NCBI GenBank assembly: GCA_029931535.1
Contig: JAQPZY010001610.1
Location: 4,377,501 to 4,441,500 of the forward strand
From: Margaritifera margaritifera
Lineage: Eukaryota > Mollusca > Bivalvia > Unionida > Margaritiferidae
Direction: 5' to 3'
DNA: 64,000 nt
Shown here: one piece after another, positions 47,719 to 59,559 of the stretch
How positions within the stretch are numbered: position 1 is the stretch's first letter
Layout: each line of letters opens with the position of its first letter
Translations under genes and position numbers: made by a program
The notes under the pieces: generated by a model
What the model was told of the DNA's origin: nothing
Databases searched by the model: none
Seen by the model: only the letters and a program-made list of their open reading frames with translations

Positions 47719-47854
47719 CTTGGTAACAGCCTGCCAGAAGAATGACCTGTCAATATCAGGGGTCAATAGGAAGATGGGGGCACTGGCAGCAATGGCCCCT
47801 GTTACAACATTAGGGTACTTCATCCTGATGTATGCACTCAACATCCCACCATAG
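47719..47854 (-). CDS. DPP7: DPP7-like exon B (nucleophile elbow, YGGMLSAY)
   Basis: 136 nt: the C that completes the catalytic Ser codon, then 45 codons reading YGGMLSAYIRMKYPNVVTG, AIAASAPIFLLTP, DIDRSFFWQAVTK. This is the alpha/beta-hydrolase nucleophile elbow of S28 peptidases and the helix after it, including the conserved RMKYP and ASAP. The acceptor is TATTCCAG and the donor GTAACT, ending in phase 0. The last ~40 nt of this exon and its donor have decayed tandem copies just downstream (see 47433-47718). The following intron is about 25 kb, the largest here, and holds the LINE and most of the large arrays. Confidence 0.95.
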
Positions 47855-47984
47855 CTGGAATAGAACAGAAACAAATAGAAAAAAATATAAATAAATAAAT
47901 TAAATAAATAAATACAGGTATCCCCAAGTTTGCTATACCAAAAAATTGCTCTAATGAATTCCTAGATACTAATGGGCATGCTCT

Positions 47985-49281
47985 TCAAAGATAGACATGT
48001 ATATAGATTAATAAACCATGCCTTGCCAGATGTCAAAGATAGACATGCATATAGATTAATAAACCATGCCTTGCCAGATGTCAAAGATAGACATGTATAT
48101 AGATTAATAAACCATGCCTTGCCAGATGTCAAAGATAGACATGCATATAGATTAATAAACCATGCCTTGCCAGATGTCAAAGATAGACATGTATATAGAT
48201 TAATAAACCATGCCTTGCCAGATGTCAAAGATAGACATGCATATAGATTAATAAACCATGCCTTGCCAGATGTCAAAGATAGACATGTATATAGATTAAT
48301 AAACCATGCCTTGCCAGATGTCAAAGATAGACATGTATACAGATTAATAAACCATGCCTTGCCAGATGTCAAAGATAGATATGCATATAGATTAATAAAC
48401 CATGCCTTGCCAGATGTCAAAGATAGACATGCATATAGATTAATAAACCATGCCTTGCCAGATGTCAAAGATAGATATGCATATAGATTAATAAACCATG
48501 CCTTGCCAGATGTCAAAGATAGACATGCATATAGATTAATCAACCATGCCTTGCCAGATGTCAAAGATAGATATGCATATAGATTAATAAACCATGCCTT
48601 GCCAGATGTCAAAGATAGACATGTATATAGATTAATAAACCGTGCCTTGCCAGATGTCAAAGATAGACATGTATATAGATTAATAAACCATGCCTTGCCA
48701 GATGTCAAAGATAGACATGTATACAGATTAATAAACCATGCCTTGCCAGATGTCAAAGATAGATATGCATATAGATTAATAAACCATGCCTTGCCAGATG
48801 TCAAAGATAGACATGCATATAGATTAATAAACCATGCCTTGCCAGATGTCAAAGATAGACATGTATATAGATTAATAAACCATGCCTTGCCAGATGTCAA
48901 AGATAGACATGCATATAGATTAATAAACCATGCCTTGCCAGATGTCAAAGATAGACATGTATATAGATTAATAAACCATGCCTTGCCAGATGTCAAAGAT
49001 AGACATGCATATAGATTAATAAACCATGCCTTGCCAGATGTCAAAGATAGACATGCATATAGATTAATAAACCATGCCTTGCCAGATGTCAAAGATAGAC
49101 ATGCATATAGATTAATAAACCATGCCTTGCCAGATGTCAAAGATAGACATGCATATAGATTAATAAACCATGCCTTGCCAGATGTCAAAGATAGACATGC
49201 ATATAGATTAATCAACCATGCCTTGCCAGATGTCAAAGATAGACATGCATATAGATTAGTAAGCCATGCCTTGCCAGATGT
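47985..49281. repeat. 48 bp tandem array, 27 copies, very homogeneous
   Basis: Unit CAAAGATAGACATGCATATA, GATTAATAAACCATGCCTTG, CCAGATGT. A GCAT/GTAT alternation marks 96 bp dimers in the first part. Both strands are open over more than 420 codons because the unit lacks stops in those frames; it is intronic and unlikely to be coding. Confidence 0.97.
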
Positions 49282-50278
49282 TTGTTATTGGGTTTTAAAT
49301 GTATAAATACCAAAAAAAAATATCTCATATTACCAAAATTGAAAAGTGCTTTGGCAAATTAAAATACTTGACAAACGTATGTTATGTTAACTAAATTAGT
49401 AATGATGATAATAGGTGACCATTTCAAACACCAGACTCTATTCTACAATGGAACATTTAGGGTTGAAATCACTTCCCCCCCCACTTCATTTTGAAAAAGG
49501 GAGGAATTTTTTAAATGTAGAGATGTAACAAAGTAAACAAGGTAGGGCTTGCTTGCAAAATTTATGCACAATTTTTGCACATTCAGTTGATTTTTCAGGG
49601 TGTTGTTTTCAAAATTAAGCATCCCGCAATTGCATGTCCTAGAAAAGACTCTGAAACAGAGTAATCAACACTCAAAATTCATATGAAATTAGGTTAAATG
49701 CAATTACTACTTGCTAAAAACCTAAGGTAAATAAACAGCTTAAAATTGTCTCAACTATGTTTGCAGCATCAAATATGGGTTACAGCAGCCTAATACTGAC
49801 AGCACACATTACCGTAATCCAGTGATTGATTACTGTAACACGAGGACTCTTCCAAACTAATGAGCATGTTAATTCTACTTTATTTCAGACAAAAAAGACA
49901 AAAACAACAGGTTTTTTATAGTAATTCTTTTCCTATATATTTCAATAAGACAATGTCATTCTTTCGATTAAATAACATGATTGTGTTATGTTACTGTTCA
50001 GCATTTGCTGCTGTTTTTGAGGTGTCATGCATTTATTACATTATCAAACTAGATGTAGATGCAGTCACTGACCCACGTTTTGCCACACTAGCCCCATGTT
50101 TATTGTCCATAACTGCACATCTACATCAAAGGTTTACATAAGCTACAAAGGGTCTGTAAATTCTTCCGTCTAGTCTAATAGAAGTAATTGCAATTTTCCA
50201 CACATAATACTGTTTTTCAAAATTCTCCTATCTTGTGAAATATTTCAGGCATTTACCAAATGTATTACATGAAAATGG
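49282..50278. other. Intronic DNA, no recognised feature
   Basis: Unique. C-run at 49473-49481. The 93-codon plus-strand frame at 49860-50141 has no recognised domain. Confidence 0.4.
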
Positions 50279-50345
50279 TATGTATGTATGTATGTATGTA
50301 TGTATGTATGTATGTATGTATGTATGTATGTATGTATGTATGTAT
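50279..50345. repeat. (ATGT)n microsatellite
   Basis: About 16 tetranucleotides. Confidence 0.97.
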
Positions 50346-50520
50346 ATACATGTATGTATGTACAGCTGTATGTATCATTAACCAACAAGAGCATATTGTT
50401 TTGTATGCATAAATGGATAGAATAAATTGATTTTTTTTAAAAATGTACAGGGAAAATAAATTCCAGTTACAGTTTCAGATTAATATAATGATGCAAATGA
50501 GTTTGGTTATAGCTACATAC

Positions 50521-50684
50521 CTCCCTCCAAAAGCGATGACTGGACAGTCTTTGGCATTCAGGCTTACTTTGAGCGATATCAGTAGCAGGACATAATCTGC
50601 CAGCGCCTGCTCTATTGTCAGGAGACCAATATTCTCCAGTGAGAAACTGGCATTAGAAAATGGTAACGATTCCCCATAGTAACG
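50521..50684 (-). CDS. DPP7: DPP7-like exon A (RYYG to the first half of GGS-YGG)
   Basis: Reads RYYGESLPF, then SNASFSLENIGLLTIEQAL, then ADYVLLLISLKVNAK and CPVIAFGG, closely matching the DPP7 stretch HRYYG..LLTVEQALADF..IAFGGSYGG. The acceptor is ..TTCCAG before CGT and the donor is GTATGT. The exon is 164 nt (54 codons plus 2 nt); the last two bases AG make the catalytic Ser codon with the first C of the next exon. NAS is a potential N-glycosylation site. The exon starts in phase 0, so the preceding exon should end with the His of HRYYG. That exon is not found between 50685 and 64000. Confidence 0.93.
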
Positions 50685-51162
50685 CTGGAATAAACAAGAA
50701 AGGCATTTTAAAAATACTGTATGGTAAATATAATTTGGAACCTGCTCATTTTCACATTTTCTTGCTATTTATTATTTTTTTAGAAATAAAACCTATGGTT
50801 GTCAGGTTGTATACAATATGTTCAAAATATTGATATGTTCCTAGACATTTCCTTTGATTAGCCTTAAGAAAAGGAATCAAATTAATAGTAACCACATGAA
50901 TATTCAAATCATCAATTTTTTTTCCTAAATTTAATAAAATAGAGTAGCAGCAAAATTTTAAAAAAAAAAAATTTCTGTGGTATTTCCAACCAGCATGAAG
51001 ATCTGGAGGAGTGAATTTAAAAACGACACTTTTATTTCCTTTGATTATGGTTGATCATAGTCCCAAAACTTATGTCAGGTCATGATCTAAAGAAAAGTAA
51101 ACACAGAATAGTAGTAGAAATGATAATTACATGTATACCAACTAGAGAAATGGTGAGCAGAA
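50685..51162. other. Intronic DNA upstream of exon A, no recognised feature
   Basis: Searched on the minus strand for the preceding DPP7 exon (ending at the His of HRYYG); not found. Confidence 0.4.
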
Positions 51163-52140
51163 TGTTCACATAAAATAAATCCCCTGCTGATCATGCATCT
51201 AGGCCCTATGCCAACAGTGGCATTGAGTCTATTGCACTGTCCACATAAATATAACCTATGCTGCTCATGCATCTAGGCCTTAACCCAATGGTAGCATTGA
51301 GTCTATTGCACTGTCCACATAAATATGCCCCCTGTCACTCATGCATCTAGGCCCTATGCCAACAGTTGCATTGAGTCTACTGCACTGTCCCCATAAATAT
51401 AACCTATGCTGCTCATTCATCTAGGCCTTAAGCCAACAGTAGCATTGAGTCTATTGCACTGTCCCCATAAATATAACCTATGCTGCTCATGCATCTAGGC
51501 CTTAAGCCAATGGTAGCATTGAGTCTATTGCACTGTCCACATAAATATAACCTATGGTGCTCATGCATCTAGGCCTTAAGCCAACGGTAGCATTGAGTCT
51601 ATTGCACTGTCCACATAAATATAACCTATGCTGCTCATGCATCTAGGCCTTATGCAAACGGTAGCATTGAGTCTATTGCACTGTCCACATAAATATAACC
51701 TATGCTGCTCATGCATCTAGGCCTTAAGCCAACAGTGGCATTGAGTCTATTGCACTGTTCACATAAATATAACCTATGCTGCTCATGCATCTAGGCCTTA
51801 AGCCAACGGTAGCATTGAGTCTATTGCACTGTCCCCATAAATATAACCTATGCTGCTCATGCATCTAGGCCTTAAGCCAACGATAGCATTGAGTCTATTG
51901 CACTGTCCCCATAAATATAACCTATGCTGCTCATGCATCTAGGCCTTAAGCCAACGGTAGCATTGAGTCTATTGCACTGTCCACATAAATATAACCTATG
52001 CTGCTCATGCATCTAGGCCTTAAGCCAACGGTAGCATTGAGTCTATTGCACTGTCCCCATAAATATAACCTATGCTGCTCATGCATCTAGGCCTTATGCC
52101 AACAGTGGCATTGAGTCTATTGCACTGTCCCCATAAATAC
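51163..52140. repeat. 74 bp tandem repeat, about 13 copies
   Basis: Unit contains TAACCTATGCTGCTCATGCA, TCTAGGCCTTAAGCCAACGG and TAGCATTGAGTCTATTGCAC. Confidence 0.96.
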
Positions 52141-53440
52141 TGAGACTAGTTGCCTTCAGCTGCATGTGAAACAGAACAAAAACTGACAAATATCATAGAA
52201 GCATAGGAATTGGTATATTATGCATATATTTATAAGACAAATATCATAGAAGCATAGGAATTGGTATATATACATATTTTTATAAGATGACCATAATATG
52301 TACCAAGTATAACAGAAATTTAACAAATACTGTAAGACTGGTTGCTATCACAAAATATACACCATCCAGCTATAAAACTGAAACAGGCATTAAATATTAC
52401 AAACACTATGCAGGAACACAGGAGTGAATACTATTTACATCTTCGGATTATAGCAACAATTATGCACCAAGTATCACAGAAATCCATCAACAACTGTGAG
52501 ACTAGTAGTGGTCACAAGATTGTGTCATATATTGCATCTAGTTGTAGATTAAGAAAGGGCAATAACTCTTCAAAAATAACTGCAGGAATACAATGCTTGA
52601 ATAACATTCACATCTTCACATAATGACCAATATATGTACCCAAGTTTCAAACAATTCATTGAAAACTGTGAGACTGCAGTCACAAGAATGTGTCACATAT
52701 TTCACCCAGTTGTAAGTTCAAATGCAGCAACAGCCCTTAACAAACATTTTGGGAATAAAATGATTCAAAAATACATGCATCTGATGATGATGACTAATAT
52801 ATGCACTGAGTTTCAAAGCAATCAAGATGAAAACTGCAAGACTAGTTGCAGTTACAAGATTGTGTCATATATTACATGCAGATGTCAAGTGAAAAGGGCA
52901 ATAACTCTTACAAAAATTGGAGGAGCAAAATGACAGAATAATGTCTGAATCTTCTGATGGTGACCAATATATGTACCAATTATCACAAAAATCTATCAGT
53001 AACCATGAGACTAGATATTTTCACAACATCAACTTATATTATATTATATCCAGTTTTAAGTCAAAAAGGGTATTAACTCTTACCAAAGTAAGAGTAACCT
53101 AATGAATGAATATCATGTTCTCTTTCAGATGATGAATAATTCATGTACCAAATTTCATAGCAATGCACTTAAAAATGCAGGGCTAGTTACAGTTACAAGA
53201 TTGTGTCATATCACAGCAATGCACTGAAAAATGCAAGGCTAATTACGGTTACAAGATTGTGTCATATTGCATGAGTTAAAAAAGGCAATAACTCTTAGAA
53301 AAACTGCAGGAACACAATAATTGAATAATATGCACATCTTCAGATGATTATGATGCTATGTACACAGTTTCAAAGAAATCCATAAAAAAAACTGTGGGAC
53401 TAGTTGCTGTGACATGATTGTGTGATGGATGGATGGATGG
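52141..53440. repeat. Diverged ~190 bp tandem family, about 6-7 copies
   Basis: Units share ATGTACCAAGT.TCA, GAAATCCATCA, ACTGTGAGACTAGT, TTACAAGATTGTGTCATAT and GGCAATAACTCTT. It ends at 53425 in GATGGATGGATGGATGGACA. A ~55 bp pair at 52185-52290 precedes it. Same general style as the sequences around 59560-61060. Confidence 0.82.
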
Positions 53441-53534
53441 ACAGATGAACACAAGTACTCCTATAAACCCCTGCCAATAAACATAGTAATATACATGTAG
53501 ATACTAACTGTCATAGTAGTAATCTTAATATTTG

Positions 53535-53800
53535 TACAGAATGTAACTGCAACCTGTGCAAAGATCATATACACTGACTATATATTTGATTCTACAGAAT
53601 GTAACTGCAACCGGTGCAAAGATCATATACACTGACTATACATTTGATTCTACAGAATGTAACTGCAACCTGTGTAATCCTAATATTGTACAGAATATAA
53701 CTGCAACCTGTGTAATCTTAATATTTGTACAGAATGTAACAGTAACCTGTGCAAAGATTATATACACCGACTATACATTTCATTCGACTGGCAGTAGGAC
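53535..53800. repeat. ~60 bp tandem repeat, about 4 copies
   Basis: Unit contains ACAGAATGTAACTGCAACCT and CATATACACTGACTATACAT; one pair is shortened. Confidence 0.9.
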
Positions 53801-54837
53801 AAAAATACTGTTTTAACAGGGTCTACTGCACACATACCATTTTATAGTTGAAATCTATCACTTATTTTGAACATTAAAAGATTTTTTTAAAATGTTGAAG
53901 ACAAAAACCTAGTATTTTTATGCATTCTATTCACACATTACAGAAACCAGTCAGAACCATTCTACTGGGATCTGGGCATGTTTCACCATTGCAATGACCT
54001 TTGGCAAGCAAAAGATTATTTTGGCAGAAACACTTGCATAAGTATTTTGATTTTGTGTCTTGTTTAATTGTTATCGTGCATTTCAAGGTGTTTTAAAAGG
54101 AACATTTCAGGACAGCTCTTATCCTTTTTTGGTCAGTTCATGTCAAATTGCTGAAATTTACACTTTCTCCCCATGCTAAACAATCAAGTTCAATGCTTGG
54201 AAATCATAGTTTAAGTTGGTGCTGGTGAGTAGCAAAGATTCATAGTTTGCACTGTGTGTTTCATGCAAAGTGGATTTTAAGATAGTATGTGGGGGAAGAA
54301 GTGATAACACTAGAGATATGCAGACACCATCATGTAGGAGCAATGATTCTCCTGTAACAATCACACCCACTTTGAAGGCCTCATTTGAGACTGGATCAAA
54401 AGTTCCAACACTGCCACATTCCAGCGCTAATATAGAGAGGACATCTCCATTCTTTGAAAAATACTGAGTGATTCAAGGGGAAATCTGGAACAGAAAACTA
54501 TTTAGAACCTGTTAGGTGTGAAACTTAATAATCACAATGAATGTCATCAGTGGTTACCAGGCAGTGAACTTGTGAATGACACAAAAAATGCTTTTGGATT
54601 TTATTTTTAAAACAATCTTTGCAGTTAACTATGAGATATACAGCTCCTTCTTTTTCATTTAATTGACAATAACCTGACTCATATTAATTAATTATTATTG
54701 TAACATTTGCCATCAGAATCCAAATCTGATTCATGTTCAAAAACTTGCTCTTTTATTATAATATTGAAGAAAAAACATATTATGATCAAAAATGCAATTG
54801 TTTTATTTTCAGTCCCCTTAAAAGGTGTAAAATATAT
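53801..54837. other. Mostly unique, with an unrecognised open frame on each strand
   Basis: 54176-54460 is open on the minus strand (ITQYFSKNGDVLSILALECG and on through VIVTGESLLLHDGVCISLVL) and 54270-54467 is open on the plus strand. The minus frame reads like ordinary protein sequence for about 95 codons, then stops. I recognise neither; it may be an exon, a transposon remnant or chance. Confidence 0.35.
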
Positions 54838-57800
54838 GTTGATACAAAATTACAACTGATTTAGAAGCCAATCTATTGATACCAAATTACTACTGATTTA
54901 GAAGCCAATCTATTGATACCAAATTACTACTGATTTAGAAGCCAATCTATTGATACCAAATTACTACTGATTTAGAAGCCAATCTATTGATACCAAATTA
55001 CTACTGATTTAGAAGCCAATCTATTGATACCAAATTACTACTGATTTAGAAGCCAATCTATTGATACCAAATTACTACTGATTTAGAAGCCAATCTATTG
55101 ATACCAAATTACTACTGATTTAGAAGCCAATCTATTGATACCAAATTACTACTGATTTAGAAGCCAATCTATTGATACAAAATTACTACTGATTTAGAAG
55201 CCAATCTACTGATATCAAATTACTACTGATTTAGAAGCCAATCTATTGATACCAAATTACTACTGATTTAGAAGCCAATCTATTGATCAAATTTACTACT
55301 GATTTAGAAGCCAATCTATTGATACCAACTTACTACTGATTTAGAAGCCAATCTATTGATACCAAATTACTACTGATTTAGAAGCCAATCTATTGATACA
55401 AATTACAACTGATTTAGAAGCCAATCTATTGATACAAAATTACTACTGATTTAGAAGCCAATCTATTGAAACCAAATTACTACTGATTTAGAAGCCAATC
55501 TATTGATACCAAATTACTACTGATTTAGAAGCAATCTATTGATACCAAATTACTACTGATTTAGAAGCCAATCTATTGATACCAAATTACTACTGATTTA
55601 GAAGCCAATCTATTGATACCAAATTACTACTGATTTAGAAGCCAATCTATTGATACCAAATTACTACTGATTTAGAAGCCAATCTATTGATACCAAATTA
55701 CTACTGATTTAGAAGCCAATCTATTGATACAAAATTACTACTGATTTAGAAGCCAATCTATTGATACAAAATTACAACTGATTTAGAAGCCAATCTATTG
55801 ATACAAAATTACTATTGATTTAGAAGCCAATCTATTGATACAAATTACTACTGATTTAGAAGCCAATCTATTGATACAAAATTACTACTGATTTAGAAGC
55901 CAATCTATTGATACCAAATTACTACTGATTTAGAAGCCAATCTATTGATACCAAATTTACTACTGATTTAGAAGCCAATCTATTGATACCAAATTACTAC
56001 TGATTTAGAAGCCAATCTATTGATACCAAATTACTACTGATTTAGAAGCCAATCTATTGATACAAAATTACAACTGATTTAGAAGCCAATCTATTGATAC
56101 AAAATTACTACTGATTTAGAAGCCAATCTATTGATACCAAATTACAACTGATTTAGAAGCCAATCTATTGATACCAAATTACTACTGATTTAGAAGCCAA
56201 TCTATTGATACCAAATTACTACTGATTTAGAAGCCAATCTATTGATACAAAATTACAACTGATTTAGAAGCCAATCTATTGATACCAAATTACTACTGAT
56301 TTAGAAGCCAATCTATTGATACAAATTACTACTGACTTAGAAGCCAATCTATTGATACAAAATTACTACTGATTTAGAAGCGAATCTATTGATACAAAAT
56401 TACAACTGATTTAGAAGCCAATCTATTGATACAAATTACTACTGACTTAGAAGCCAATCTATTGATACAAAATTACTACTGATTTAGAAGCCAATCTATT
56501 GAAACCAAATTACTACTGACTTAGAAGCCAATCTATTGATACCAAATTACAACTGATTTAGAAGCCAATCTATTGATACCAAATTACTACTGATTTAGAA
56601 GCCAATCTATTGATACCAAATTACTACTGATTTAGAAGCCAATCTATTGATACCAAATTACTACTGATTTAGAAGCCAATCTATTGATACCAAATTACTA
56701 CTGATTTAGAAGCCAATCTATTGATCAAATTTACTACTGATTTAGAAGCCAATCTATTGATACCAAATTACAACTGATTTAGAAGCCAATCTATTGATAC
56801 AAAATTACTACTGATTTAGAAGCCAATCTATTGATACAAAATTACAACTGATTTAGAAGCCAATCTATTGATACCAAATTACTACTGATTTAGAAGCCAA
56901 TCTATTGATACCAAATTACTACTGACTAAGAAGCCAATCTATTGATACAAAATTACAACTGATTTAGAAGCCAATCTATTGATACAAAATTACTACTGAT
57001 TTAGAAGCCAATCTATTGATACCAAATTACTACTGATTTAGAAGCCAATCTATTGATCAAATTTACTACTGATTTAGAAGCCAATCTATTGATACAAATT
57101 ACTACTGATTTAGAAGCCAATCTATTGATACAAAATTACTACTGATTTAGAAGCCAATCTATTGATACAAATTACTACTGACTTAGAAGCCAATCTATTG
57201 ATACAAAATTACTACTGATTTAGAAGCGAATCTATTGATACAAAATTACAACTGATTTAGAAGCCAATCTATTGATACCAAATTACTACTGATTTAGAAG
57301 CCAATCTATTGATACAAATTACTACTGACTTTGAAGCCAATCTATTGATACAAAATTACTACTGATTTAGAAGCCAATCTATTGATACCAAATTACTACT
57401 GATGTAGAAGCCAATCTATTGATACCAAATTTACTACTGATTTAGAAGCCAATCTATTGATACCAAATTACAACTGATTTAGAAGCCAATCTATTGATAC
57501 CAAATTACTACTGATTTAGAAGCCAATCTATTGATACAAAATTACTACTGACTTAGAAGCCAATCTATTGATACAAAATTACTACTGATTTAGAAGCCAA
57601 TCTATTGATACCAAATTACTACTGATTTAGAAGCCAATCTATTGATACAAAATTACAACTGATTTAGAAGCCAATCTATTGATACAAAATTACAACTGAT
57701 TTAGAAGCCAATCTATTGATACAAAATTACTACTGATTTAGAAGCCAATCTATTGATACAAAATTACTACTGATTTAGAAGCGAATCTATTGATACAAAA

Positions 57801-57912
57801 TTACAACTGATTTAGAAGCCAATCTATTGATACAAATTTTTCTACTGATTTAGAAGCCAATCTATTGATCAAATTTACTACTGATTTAGAAGCCAATCTA
57901 TTGATCAAAATT
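54838..57912. repeat. 37 bp tandem array, about 83 copies (3.1 kb)
   Basis: Unit TACTACTGATTTAGAAGCCA, ATCTATTGATACCAAAT. Variants are ACAAAATTACAACTG, ATCAAATTTACTACTG, GACTTAGAAG and GCGAATC. The rare GCGAATC variant appears at 56382, 57229 and 57780 in the same neighbour context, pointing to block duplications. Confidence 0.97.
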
Positions 57913-57949
57913 TTGAAATCTACTGATTTGATGTGTTGATTCTTTCACA

Positions 57950-58492
57950 TGTATGCATGTTGCCTATGACGCCGATGCATTTGGTTCAAAGGCCTGAACC
58001 AGATACCTCATCAATCTGTTGGATACTCCACTGATCAAGCTATACCACTCACTGTAAGGATATATACAAATGCACAAGTATTGCTTTTTCTGGAACCACA
58101 CTATGGAATTCCCTGAATCCACCCATTATGGCCAGATGACTAATCCAAGGATTTAGGAAGCATCATAGTCAAGATCTACAGAAACAATCATTCATAGGAT
58201 TTCATTACTACTTTCTAACAATGTACTTTCATTACTCACCTATATTGCCTTATACAAGTTCATTACTATTCTTTATATGAATGCTGTATAATGTACAGTG
58301 GTACTCATCTTAATACCTTTACATGTTTTATAGTAGCAGTAGATCAGTTATCTAGTTTTTAATAGCATTGTTGTCTAAAGACACCACAACTTGTAAAAAT
58401 TGCACATCATATACATGTAATTGTAGAAGGCCTGATGTAAGATTGATTTATTGACCAAATGAACTTCTTCTTTAGATAAAGTAACTATTATC

Positions 58493-58500
<8 letters not shown>
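57950..58500 (+). mobile_element. LINE 3' fragment (LWNSL region)
   Basis: Around 58085-58130 the plus strand reads FSGTTLWNSLNPPIMA, the C-terminal reverse transcriptase motif also seen in the LINE at 35073-40560 (LWNSL). The rest is degraded, and a non-coding stretch follows up to an ATT microsatellite that may be its tail. Not the same copy or a close relative of the other LINE. Confidence 0.55.
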
Positions 58501-58526
<26 letters not shown>

Positions 58527-58565
58527 TATTATTATCAGTATTATTATTATTATTACTATATTATT
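58496..58565. repeat. (ATT)n microsatellite
   Basis: Two runs of TTA triplets separated by TATCAG. Confidence 0.95.
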
Positions 58566-59559
58566 ATTGTCCATATAGTGGGCCTGATGTAAGGTAACCA
58601 TGAGAGACATACCGCATAAACACATTTTTATTCCTTGTATAAGTAAATTTGGTTGCTGTACCAATTACTTGAATGTTTAAATATTGATATCTACCACCAT
58701 AATGCACTGATTTATTTATCATACATTCTTTTTCTAAGAAAGGCAACATGAAAACATCCTCTACACTGTTTTGATGATCCTATCTCACGTCAATCACAAC
58801 TACACTCTTTTGATGATTCTATTTCACATCAATCACAACCACTGGGAGTTGAGATGTTTTGGATGCATGCAATACTGACATTTTTATCACAGTTCTGATC
58901 AGGGGTGTGAAGACAACAATTTGATACAACCATTTGATATGATTTAATATATATAATAGTTCCTGCTCCATCCAGTGGATTGAGAGATATAAGTTGAATA
59001 AATAAATTATGTCAGAAATACATAAATTTCTCATTAACTCCACAATAGCTACAAGTTCATGGAATATAAACAACTTTTTTGTTTTGTCTTTCTTCTGTGG
59101 TAATAAAGACTTTCCCAATACAATCTTAACCTTTTAGTCACATCTCATAATTGTACATCTTAGAGGCTTTGAGTTAGGAACCGAATATTTAATAGGGGGG
59201 GTGGGGTGTGGGCCTCGCTTTTTTAAAAAGAATAAATTCCCAGTAACCAAATTATCAAAATAATATTCTTCCTCTGATCTGTAGAAATAAAGAATTATTC
59301 ATTAGGTCACAGATATAATTACCCTATTACCAGAGCAGAGAAAACTAGATCTGTCAAACAGTGTCTATTCTGGGACGTGTAATGGGATTCACACTTATTT
59401 CTAAAAAATCGCATAAACAATTCAACCAAATGCACAACAATCGTGCAGTGTATTCTCAAGTCCTACCTCTCAATTCTAACTTAAATCCCTCCTATATTCA
59501 GAAAATTTACCCCATATTTTTTTTCAAATGGGGGAGGGGGACATTTCCCCCTTAAATTT
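58566..59559. other. Unique DNA, no recognised feature
   Basis: CTTTTGATGAT / TATCTCACGTCAATCACAAC is a short direct repeat at 58768-58840. No DPP7 N-terminal exon seen. Confidence 0.4.

Noticed and set aside
47611..47874. MFLFYSSYGG frame as an exon start with its own Met
   Set aside because: The Met and LFYS come from intron. The true exon begins after TATTCCAG at 47854, where GGS-YGG joins exon A in phase.
47962..49306. 424- and 444-codon frames as repeat proteins
   Set aside because: Same artefact of a 48 bp unit; opposite strands are equally open. Kept only as a low-interest check.
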